Assembly: GCA_003550305.1 (NCBI GenBank)
Contig: QKYT01000359.1
Span: 101,338 to 117,161 of the forward strand
Direction of reading: 5' to 3'
Length of the DNA: 15,824 nt
From: Glomus cerebriforme
Taxonomy: Eukaryota; Glomeromycota; Glomeromycetes; Glomerales; Glomeraceae
In this document: positions 8,762-15,824 of the stretch, piece by piece
Numbering within the stretch: the first letter of the stretch is position 1
How the letters are laid out: the number at the start of each line of letters is the position of its first letter
Made by a program: the position numbers and the translations under genes
The notes under the pieces: model-generated
Databases searched by the model: none
What the model saw: only the letters and a program-made list of their open reading frames with translations
Told to the model about the DNA's origin: nothing

Positions 8762-8802
8762 ACAATTTACCACAATTAACCAGAAAAATTCTGGTAAATT
8801 GT
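8762..8802. repeat. Inverted repeat with two competing hairpins
   Basis: ACAATTTACCA (8762-8772) and TGGTAAATTGT (8792-8802) are perfect 11-bp arms around 19 nt. Inside, ACCAGAA (8779-8785) pairs with TTCTGGT (8789-8795) around AAA. The two stems share TGGT, so they exclude each other. The element sits just where the kinase-like fragment ends and beyond the 3' end of the Sel1 gene. It may mark an insertion or breakpoint. Confidence 0.55.
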
Positions 8803-8841
8803 ATCTTAGATAACGAAAAAATAATTAAAATTAAATAAAAA

Positions 8842-8859
8842 TTTATTGGTAGATTTATT
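8842..8859 (-). terminator. Two AATAAA polyadenylation signals
   Basis: On the minus strand AATAAA occurs at 8859-8854 and 8847-8842, about 52 and 64 nt beyond the TAA at 8911-8913. Spacing suits 3' end formation of the kinase-Sel1 gene, although AATAAA is frequent in AT-rich DNA. Confidence 0.4.
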
Positions 8860-8910
8860 AAATATATAGATTTACATTACTAAAATCAGAAAATTGTAGT
8901 CAATATTAAA

Positions 8911-9957
8911 TTAAGCATTTGATTTTTCTAATAGGATATCTAAACTTTCTTTAGCTTCATGACATCCATTTTCTATAGCTTTCTTATACCAATAAACAGC
9001 ATTTTTTATACTTTTCTCAGTTCCTTCACCATGTTCATATAAAGATGCAAGACTCTTCTGAGCATCAACATTTCCCGCTCCTTTTGCGGCCACCTTATAT
9101 CAATCAAATGCCTTTTCTTTATTAATATCAATTTGAGTTCCATAATTATAAATATGACCAAGTTTATAATAAGCATCTATAAATCCTTGTTCAGCTGATT
9201 TTTTATAAAATTCAAATGCTCGCGTTTCATTTTGGCAAACAACTCGGCCTAATTCATAAAACTCACCTAATTTATATAATGCAACTTTATTGTCATCTTC
9301 TGCTGCTTTATGATACCAAAAACAAACTTTGTCTAAATCATTAACAAATGTTTTATCATCATTATTCAAAATATCTTGCATATTACAATTTCCTCTACCA
9401 GCTGCATCATTATATAACTCAAATCCCTTTACTTTATTAATCTCTGTTCCAATACCATTTACGTAGCAATATCCGAGGTAAAATTTTACATATATATCTT
9501 CATTTCTAGCTGCTGACTTTATATAATATTGAAATGCTTTATTTTCATCTTTTTTAACGCCAATCCCTAATTCATAAAATTCACCCACATTATATAAAGC
9601 AGTAGCATCTTCATTTAATGCTGCTTTTTGATACCAATAAATAGCTTTACCATTATCTTTTTCGACTCCTTCACCACAACCATATGCGTAACCAAGATTA
9701 AGTTGTGCATTAATATGTTCTTTTTCTGCTGCTTCTTTATAAAGTTCAAATGCTTTTGTTTTATTAACTTCAGTTCCAATTCCAACAGAATAACAATATC
9801 CAAGTAGAAATTGAGCATCCAAATATCCTTTTTCTGCTGATTGTTTGTAATATTCAAACGCTTTTGTTTCATCTTTTTCAACTCCTTTTCCATTACCATA
9901 ACAATAACCTAAATAATATTGTGCTTCTTCATGTTCATTTTCTGCTGCTTTCTCATA
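8911..9957 (-). pseudogene. Sel1 repeat continuation of the kinase gene beyond a TGA
   Basis: Directly after the TGA at 9958-9960 the same frame stays open for 285 codons and encodes the rest of repeat 9 and nine more Sel1-like repeats (for example AQYYLGYCYGNGKGVEKD, AQFLLGYCYSVGIGTEVN, AIYWYQKAA). It ends KSNA-TAA at 8911-8913. The only other interruption is TGA at 9100-9102, in AFD-TGA-YKVAAKG, where neighbouring repeats have Trp-Tyr. Repeats 13-17 are more divergent and two have lost residues. If both TGA codons were sense, the protein would be 1140 residues. With no other stop in such AT-rich DNA, the breaks look recent, or the codons are read through, or the sequence has errors here. 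Confidence 0.7.
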
Positions 9958-10578
9958 TCAGTAAATAGCTTGTTTTAGATCCTTTTCTGTGCCATTACCA
10001 TTTTCATATAAAATTCCAAGATTATATTGAGCAATATAATGTTCTTTTTTAGCTGTAATTTTATATAATTCAAATGCTTTATCATTATTAATTTCAGTCC
10101 CAATTCCATAATAGTAACAATATCCAAGCATAAATTGAGCATCCAAATATCCTTTTTCTGCTGATTTTTTATAATAATAAAAAGATTTAATTTCATCTTT
10201 TTCAACTCCTTTTCCAATTCTATAACAATTACCTAAATAATATTGTGCTACTTCATAACCATTTTCTGCCGCTTTACTATACCAATAAATAGCTTGCATT
10301 AAACTTTTTTCCGTACCTTTCCCATTTTCATATAAGAGCCCAAGATTATACTGAGCTATATAATGTTCTTTTTCAGCTGCAGTTATATACAATTCAAATG
10401 CCTTTTCTTTATCAACTTCAGTACCAATTCCTACATCATAACAATGTCCAAGTTTAAATTGTGCATCTAAATATTCTTTTTCTGCCGATTTTTTGTAATA
10501 TTCGAATGCAATAGTTTCATCTTTTTCAACCCCTTTTCCAATTCCATAGCAATTACCTAGATTATATTGTGCTACTTC
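9607..10578 (-). repeat. Three tandem 324-bp units, each of three Sel1 repeats
   Basis: Sel1 repeats here occur in an ordered A-B-C cycle of 36 residues each. A begins [12 protein letters not shown] begins [11 protein letters not shown] with GIGTE, and C begins YIAQYNLG with an AIYWY ending. Equivalent codons recur exactly 324 nt apart: the B-start Leu codons lie at 10468, 10144 and 9820, and the A-start Glu codons at 10576, 10252 and 9928. Units are 10578-10255, 10254-9931 and 9930-9607. Further diverged units follow to 8911 with small deletions. The pattern shows growth by duplication of a 108-residue block, not of single repeats. Confidence 0.85.
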
Positions 10579-12654
10579 ATTTCCATTTTTTGCTGCTTTA
10601 TTATACCAGTAAATAGCCTTTTCCCAATTTTGTCTTATAACTTCATATAAATAACCAAGATTAGCTTGTGCCAAATTATTTTCTCTTTCAGCAGCTATTT
10701 TGAACAATTCAAATGCTTTGTTTTTATTCATTTCAGTTCCAATACCATGTTCATAACAGTTNCCCAAATTTAAATATCCAATAGTACTATTATTTTCCAC
10801 AGATTTTTCATACCAACTAAATGCTAAATTATTATCTGTTTCAACTCCATATCCATCATTGTAACACTTAGCAAGATAAACTTGTGCAATTGAATANTTT
10901 TTATTTGCTGATTTTGAGANCAATTCGAANGCTTTAATGATTCTTTTTCCATTTGTAATATAATGATTTCCAATGTTATAATAATAAAATAATCCAAGAA
11001 ACCAAATGTATTTTGGTTTATCCTGATTTTTTAATAGCCAATTTATAAGNTTATCTGCAGTTTGATTTAATATCAATAGTTGTTGAATTATAAGTAGTTG
11101 AATTTGATTTANATCAATTCCTTTATCAAGCTTTTNAATTATAAATGTAATTAACNTATCAACAATCATCTTACTAATGTTATCGGATAATGATTCAAAT
11201 AAATTTGTCTCTTGGCTNAATAGATCACTCTTAGAATGAATTACATTAAATTTATCAGACGGTTGATTTTGTGAATTTTTGCTACTTTTATTAAATAAGT
11301 CAATATCTGTTATATTATCTAATAATAGATCACTATTATTCATTGTCACATTGTTTGATTTTGATTGGTGATGTTCTATTGAATTAACTTCTTTCTCTAT
11401 ATTGTCAATAGTTGCATCANTGTTTTCAAATGTGATCATTGGTTTAAGAGTTGAAACGATCTTATGCATATTTGGACGTTCATTCGGTTCATATTTCCAA
11501 CATTCTGAGTAGATAAATTAATTTCANTAATGTTTATAATTGTTAAACATAATACTGTATAAGGAATAATTTTTAAAGTTTATTACCTTTATATAATTTA
11601 CTATACACGACAGGAGTTCCATCAATAATTTCTTCTCTTTTTCCATTTATTATTGCCAAAGCTAAACTCACATCATAATTAATATTATCCGCATAGTAAA
11701 ATGGTTGATATCCACTTGAAATTTGCCACATGAGGACACCAATGCTATAGANGTCCGACTGTTCGTTTAATTCATATTTTCGTTGATCATCGAAGCTTTT
11801 CGGATCTATATAAGGTATTATACCAAATATTCTTGTCGTATCACTTGATACTTCAGTAATTTTTTTTGATAAACCAAAGTCTGCCAACTTAATATTTCTC
11901 TGATGTATAAGTATATTATTTGCATGCTATAGTTTTATTAAAATAAAATAATTAATTTTTTTAAAATAAATAAATAATAAATAATTTTTTTTGAAGAATT
12001 TATTACCAAATCACGATGAATAATGCCACAACCATGCGTACACTCTACGGCACTTGCCAGTTGGAATGCAAGACGTAATTTGTCATTCCAATCAAGTTCA
12101 TTAAAGTGATTCTTTAGATAAGTACTTAATGTACCACTATCGGCATATTCTAAGACCAAGGAATATTCTTTTGTTTGATTAATTGTTTCTAAACAAAAAT
12201 ATAATTTAAAGAATAAATTATTATAATTATTAAAAAAGAAAAATTATAATTATTATATTTTATCAGTTACCAGTTACTACATATGTGATTCCATAAAATC
12301 GTAAAATATTTTCGTGAATATCAACAATACGATGTAATTTTAACTGTGACAATAAAAAGTATTAAATATTTTGGATATAGTAATGATTATTTTATTCAAA
12401 AAATAATTTAAATATTGTACCTCTTTAATAACTTGTTTAAGAGTTTGTTTATCATTATTAAAAGATTTTAAAGCGAATAAACGATTAGTAATTTTCCAAG
12501 TAGCACAAGAGACGCTTCCGAATGAACCTTTTCCTGTTGGTTTTATATCTTTAAAATCCGAATATTCATAATATTTAATGTGCTCATCGGAAATTGAATT
12601 TTCTAACCAATCAATATAAAATTTTGGATCTTTAATCTTGGTATCTACCAACAT
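9958..12654 (-). CDS. Protein kinase with C-terminal Sel1-like repeats, five exons
   Basis: Probable Ser/Thr-type signalling kinase (Sel1-linked group common in Rhizophagus), likely cytosolic: no signal peptide or membrane segment. Exons: 12654-12421, 12343-12271, 12188-12007, 11926-11587 and 11504-9958; introns are 77-82 nt, GT-AG. Residues ~33-300 form the kinase: glycine loop GKGSFGSV (41-48), Lys63 in ALKSF, Glu78 of helix C, HRDLHANN (Asp162, Asn167), DFG (179-181), DPK in place of APE, [16 protein letters not shown] and ERP (Arg286). All catalytic residues are present, so activity is plausible. Residues ~300-480 are a Ser/Asn-rich linker and a helical region with several N bases. Nine Sel1 repeats, which are protein-binding helical hairpins, run from ~481 to a TGA after residue 791. 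The frame continues beyond this stop. The start is the first ATG, just ahead of DTKIKDPKF. Confidence 0.85.
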
Positions 12655-12716
12655 TTTTTTAATTTTTTTTTTAAAAGGAAAATTAAATTTTATTTAAATT
12701 TATTTACTAATTACTG

Positions 12717-12822
12717 CACGTGTGACATTAGCGCAACGTTACTAACGCGCGAAACAAAACAAAAGTTGATCGGCAAATTTGGCAAATCAATGTATTGGAT
12801 TTTCTCTACCACATGTCACGTG
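12717..12822. promoter_or_regulatory. Two CACGTG sites and a GC-rich patch upstream of the kinase gene
   Basis: CACGTG occurs at 12717-12722 and 12817-12822, 63 and 163 nt before the ATG at 12654. The second is within GTCACGTGAT, matching the extended site of Cbf1-type bHLH factors; Pho4-type factors also bind CACGTG. Between them, a GC-rich patch, GCGCAACGTT and ACGCGCGAAAC (12731-12752), stands out in AT-rich DNA. Location fits a promoter. Which factor binds is not known. Confidence 0.45.
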
Positions 12823-12829
12823 ATATAAC

Positions 12830-13440
12830 TTTAACGAAATTAGTAAAGGAATTTTAAAATAATTTGCTTAATAATTAAAAAAAAAAAATTGATAAAAAAA
12901 AGCCTTTTTTATGTGAAATAAATTTTCAATGGGTAACGAATCATACTCATTATCAAATTATCTGACCGATCGAGAATATTATTAGTAAAAAAACTAGTTT
13001 AGATGTTCAATATATAATGAATCATTGCCTTGCAAATTTTCAAAATTTTAAACATTTAAACACTACAAACGAAATAAATAATGAAGAAAATATATTAATT
13101 TGATATAAATGAGTAAACTGAAAAATCATGCTTAAAAGTACTAACCAATAATCGAATAAAGGATTTAATAAAATAAAAACATTAATACAATTTATAATGC
13201 ATATAGGTTTTCTCAATCCAGTCTACAGAAGATGTGGAGTATAGTCTACTAATACTATATAATTGCATACATTACTCTGTAGAATAATAATAAAATAATT
13301 TTAATCATTATAGTAATTTAATTATATAGCAATTTATAGAGTTTACTTAAGTATATTTATATAAGGTTTTAGAATTTAATATAATTTTACTGTAGTATGA
13401 TTTTAACAATGATGTTAGTATTGTTAAATTTTTAAAGTAA
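12830..13440. other. AT-rich intergenic stretch
   Basis: About 600 nt between the kinase promoter region and the next remnant, rich in A and T runs, without coding signal on either strand. A short GTCTAC direct repeat near 13219-13245 is the only structure noticed. Confidence 0.5.
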
Positions 13441-13578
13441 CAATTCCTGCAGTCTAGTTTGACCAAAGAAGAACTAAAAAAATAAATTATACTACTCAAA
13501 ATTGAAGTAGATGAATTAAAAAAACAACTGAAAGAAATAACAAGGGAGACACAAAGTTCAAGAACTTCAGAAAGATAG
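13441..13578 (+). pseudogene. Coiled-coil-like coding remnant
   Basis: The plus frame reads QFLQSSLTKEELKK, TAA (13483-13485), then IILLKIEVDELKKQLKEI and TRETQSSRTSER, with TAG at 13576-13578. Leucines and charged residues are spaced as in a short coiled coil, and the TAA sits inside the helix where Gln or Lys would be natural. It probably is the C-terminal end of a lost gene. No family is recognised. Confidence 0.35.
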
Positions 13579-13644
13579 ACCTTAAATCTTTTAGAATTAT
13601 AGTACTAATATACAGTACTTTAATCATATTCTTTTTTTTTTTGA

Positions 13645-13839
13645 CCTAAACATGCAGCGCAGCACTGTTATATTGATAATCATTGACTGCTATATTTATG
13701 TGTCAAGGACTTTTGGAATGATTTCATAGTCTATCACTTCGAAGAGACAGCTCGAAAACTCTGGCTTAGATCTTATAGAAAATCCATTAAGAATCAGGAT
13801 TATCATAGAAAATGTGATGATATTTTTAATCCTGTATAA
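13645..13839 (+). pseudogene. Unidentified coding remnant with one internal TGA
   Basis: In the same frame as the previous remnant, 13645-13683 reads PKHAAQHCYIDNH, then TGA (13684-13686), then LLYLCVKDFWNDFIVYHFEE, TARKLWLRSYRKSIKNQDYH and RKCDDIFNPV with TAA at 13837-13839. The aromatic, charged and His/Cys content is protein-like and unlike the translated AT background. No ATG opens it. It may be one exon of an old gene that also contained the coiled-coil remnant 66 nt upstream. Family unknown. Confidence 0.4.
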
Positions 13840-14209
13840 TCATTGACATCAATTTTAACTATTTTACTGGAGGAATATTACACATACAGTACCTACTACA
13901 CAAAATACAAAATATTTTTTTAGAATACAAGAAACCTTAATATCAATGTCCAGAATCATTCAAAAATTTTCTTCCAACCAGCTTAAATTAAGTGGAGTGA
14001 TTGAGAATAAATATTTCTACATCAGTGAAATTTTAATACTTTACTTATTTGATAGAAGTCAAATTACTTTATAATTTAATTACAATATAAAATGGCATTT
14101 ATCAAAAATGAAGATTGTTTATAATAAATAAAATAAAATAGGCGTAAGAAATTATTGTAATAATACTAATGTATTAACATTAATTCTGGTGCGATTTGAT
14201 ATAATTTGT
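13840..14209. other. AT-rich stretch, no gene seen
   Basis: No convincing open frame on either strand. Short hydrophilic pieces occur but cannot be told from background. Confidence 0.45.
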
Positions 14210-14635
14210 ATGAATAATTTGTCACCTCGAGATGTGAAATCCTATTTGTCACATATTATTCGTCACAAACTTGATTTTGGCTTTGAGTTATAATTACAAG
14301 CTTCAAAAAAAAAATTTTTACCGAACGCCAGGATCATAATTAATCACATGACACAAGTGCTGAACAGTGGCCTTGGAAAATTTATGATGATGCAAGACCA
14401 TTTAACCAAATTACGAAGGGGCACCTTCGAGGAACTTTGGAATCATTAGGACTGATATAATCGCCAGTCCAGATCTGGTTTTCCTGTCCGATCCCTTGTT
14501 CCACCTCTAACTGCTTCTACTGACTCCCTTTCTTTTTGGTTTGACTGGGCGTGACAAACGTTCTAAAGGCAATCGGGCCAATCTCTTTGTTTATTTTGGT
14601 TGATGGATAAGCTTGGAACGTCAGAATGGTCTAAT
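14210..14635 (+). pseudogene. Degraded coding remnant, possibly retroelement 3' end
   Basis: From ATG 14210 one plus frame is protein-like over ~340 nt, broken by four stops (the first TAA at 14291): MNNLSPRDVKSYLSHIIRHK, LDFGFEL, then NHMTQVLNSGLGKFMMMQDH, LTKLRRGTFEELWNH, and RSGFPVRSLVPPLTASTDSL with SFWFDWA. Around 14545 the signal moves to another frame: LTGRDKRSKGNRANLFVYFG, then WISLERQNGLIPAS. Base composition is clearly less AT-rich than its surroundings. A LINE-type 3' end would fit the composition, decay and following T-rich tail. No reverse transcriptase motif is in view, so the assignment is weak. Confidence 0.35.
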
Positions 14636-14882
14636 ACCTGCAAGTTAATATAGTCACTAGTGGTAGTTTTTCTTTTATTAGTAATTTTTCCCTTTTTGGT
14701 TTTTTTTGAATAGTTTATTTTCTCCTTTTTCTATTTTTCCAGTGCAAACGGAACTATGGTTCCTCATTTTCTCTTTTTATTTCAGGATTATTCTAGTTTT
14801 AGTTTAGTCTAGATATGTTATTTTGTGTAATTGTACTTTGCGCCTTTTTTACCTAATAAAATGCTAATTAGTCGATTAAAAA
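14636..14882 (+). other. T-rich 3' untranslated-like tail with AATAAA
   Basis: Following the remnant above are pyrimidine-rich stretches and then AATAAA at 14855-14860, with an AAAAAG run ~18 nt later at ~14878-14882. This arrangement looks like a copied mRNA or LINE 3' end with a decayed poly(A) tail. It could equally be the 3' untranslated region of a dead gene. Confidence 0.3.
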
Positions 14883-15103
14883 GAAAGTCTACAGTGCTAC
14901 ATTAGGAAGGTATAGGGATCGGGATCAAGTATAGTTTAACTTTAAGAGTTAGACCGTCCGCCACCTCACCGCCTTCTATAAATATTTATTATGCAGTGTT
15001 GTAGTATGACGTTTTATTTGTAATTTTTGTGCACAGTAGTACTCATTACACCACATGATAAAAGTTTCACCAATGTTTTACTGAAAAAGTCAAATGAAAA
15101 TGA
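14883..15103. other. Intergenic, no gene seen
   Basis: Contains a short GC-richer patch (GACCGTCCGCCACCTCACCG region, ~14951-14972) and then AT-rich sequence leading into the kinase pseudogene. No start codon is in frame with the kinase. Confidence 0.4.
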
Positions 15104-15530
15104 AATAGAAATTCAGAATTTAAAAATTTACAACTAATAGAAAGTGGTTCATTTGGAAGTGTCGTTCGTGCTAATTTGAAAAATACTGATAGTTTTTTGC
15201 TTTAAAAACTTTCAATAATGGTAAAACAACATTAAAAGAAGTTGTCAATGAGGTATGAAATTCTTTAATGATTTTAATAAACTTTTAATGTGATCAACGC
15301 TTGATTAATGAAAAGTTTATGGTATCATAAGGTCGTGAAGAATTTTTGTGAATTCATTGTAAGCGCGAGATATCAATAATTTTATTAATAAATTGAATTT
15401 TAAATTTGTTTGCAGATAAAATTACAAAAAAGAGTTGACTTTCATGAAAATATTTTACGATTTTATGGCATTACGAAAAAGAAGAAACTGGTAAGTTTTT
15501 AGTATGTAACATATGGTTTAAAAGTATTTG

Positions 15531-15564
<34 letters not shown>

Positions 15565-15789
15565 AATTATTTTTTTTTTTTTTTTTTTGTTTTTACAAAG
15601 ACAATTTTTTTAATGTGGCATATTCAGATGCGATTCAAAAATATTCATTGGTTTTAGAATATGCTGATAAGTGATAGTGGTACATTGAAAACTTATTTAA
15701 GTGAATATTTTCATGAACTTGAATTAGCATTGCAACTGTCTAGTGCAGTAGTGTGTATACATATTTTCGATATTATTCATTGTGATCTG
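15104..15789 (+). pseudogene. Paralogous Sel1-type kinase pseudogene, N-terminal part
   Basis: Three exons match the N-lobe of the kinase on the other strand. Exon 1 (15104-15252) reads NSEFKNLQLIESGSFGSVVR, then ALKTFNNGKTTLKEVVNE. Exon 2 (15416-15490) reads [20 protein letters not shown]. Exon 3 (15628-15789) reads [13 protein letters not shown], then SGTLKTYLSEYFHELELALQ, ending IIHCDL. Introns fall at the same places as in the intact gene (after the helix-C Glu, before the KYSLVLEY segment, after HxDL). Damage: a one-base loss at ~15198 before ALKTF, a one-base slip at ~15485, a 7-nt insertion at 15669-15675, and several residues missing from the ELDWND region. No ATG is in frame. HCD replaces HRD. 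The rest lies beyond the right edge. A dead copy. Confidence 0.8.
15532..15588. repeat. Poly(T)/poly(A) tract in intron 2 of the kinase pseudogene
   Basis: A run of 26 T is followed by 9 A, a short TTAT, and a further run of about 19 T. It lies inside the 137-nt second intron and accounts for much of its excess over the ~80-nt introns of the intact paralog. It can fold on itself and is prone to assembly error. Confidence 0.7.
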
Positions 15790-15824
15790 GTAACCCTATA
15801 AGAAATAAATATATGGAAATGATA

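Noticed and set aside
9958..9960. A-to-I mRNA editing of the TGA to TGG as the main explanation
   Set aside because: Stop-to-Trp editing known in fungi is mostly UAG to UGG in filamentous ascomycetes. Nothing in the sequence supports it here, so it is kept only as a test in the findings.
9615..10217. Lys/Ile-rich minus-strand frames inside the Sel1 exon
   Set aside because: Out-of-frame shadows of the Sel1 repeats, which is why they recur with the same period.
1..15824. tRNA, rRNA or CRISPR arrays
   Set aside because: No cloverleaf with A and B boxes, no rRNA core sequence and no regularly spaced repeat-spacer pattern was seen. The tandem repeats present are coding Sel1 units.

Overview
The window looks like nuclear DNA of an arbuscular mycorrhizal fungus (Glomeromycotina, Rhizophagus-like). 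The reasons are a very AT-rich background, genes broken by ~75-85 nt GT-AG introns, a protein kinase fused to a long Sel1 repeat array, a Tigger/pogo-type transposase, and F-box/LRR-like and kinase-like remnants of types that are strongly expanded in these fungi. The organism call rests on family recognition, not on a database search.

Layout. 1-906 is the 5' part of a Tigger/pogo-like DNA transposon reading leftward: a transposase with one internal TGA, then a terminal region of repeated GTGATTATA words ending at a TA dinucleotide. 909-1535 is a frameshifted F-box/LRR-like pseudogene that appears to have been split by that insertion. 1536-5212 is mostly AT-rich sequence without genes, with a small GC-richer islet near 2600 and a purine-rich coding remnant on the minus strand near 4700-4950. 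5213-5587 (minus) is an intact small orphan ORF. 6021-6146 carries short direct repeats and a palindrome. 6546-7077 (minus) is a decayed two-exon gene with a helical C-terminal module and a Ser/Asn tail. 8404-8757 (minus) is the C-terminal part of a kinase-like protein with several stops.

The main gene is 8911-12654 (minus): five exons encoding a protein kinase with all main catalytic motifs, a linker, and Sel1-like repeats. The reading frame ends at a TGA after 791 residues. It then stays open through nine more repeats to a TAA, with only one further TGA. Both TGA codons sit where the repeat consensus has Trp. Two CACGTG sites lie exactly 100 bp apart upstream of its start. About 2.4 kb away, on the opposite strand, is a paralogous kinase pseudogene (15104 to the right edge) with introns at the same places. 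The two are divergently oriented. Between them lie AT-rich sequence, two short coding remnants (13441-13839) and a longer remnant that may be the 3' end of a retroelement (14210-14880).

Overall this is an accessory, repeat-rich segment in which members of expanded signalling families are being duplicated, interrupted by transposons and eroded. Only the kinase-Sel1 gene and the 124-residue orphan look potentially functional. I found no tRNA, rRNA or CRISPR array.
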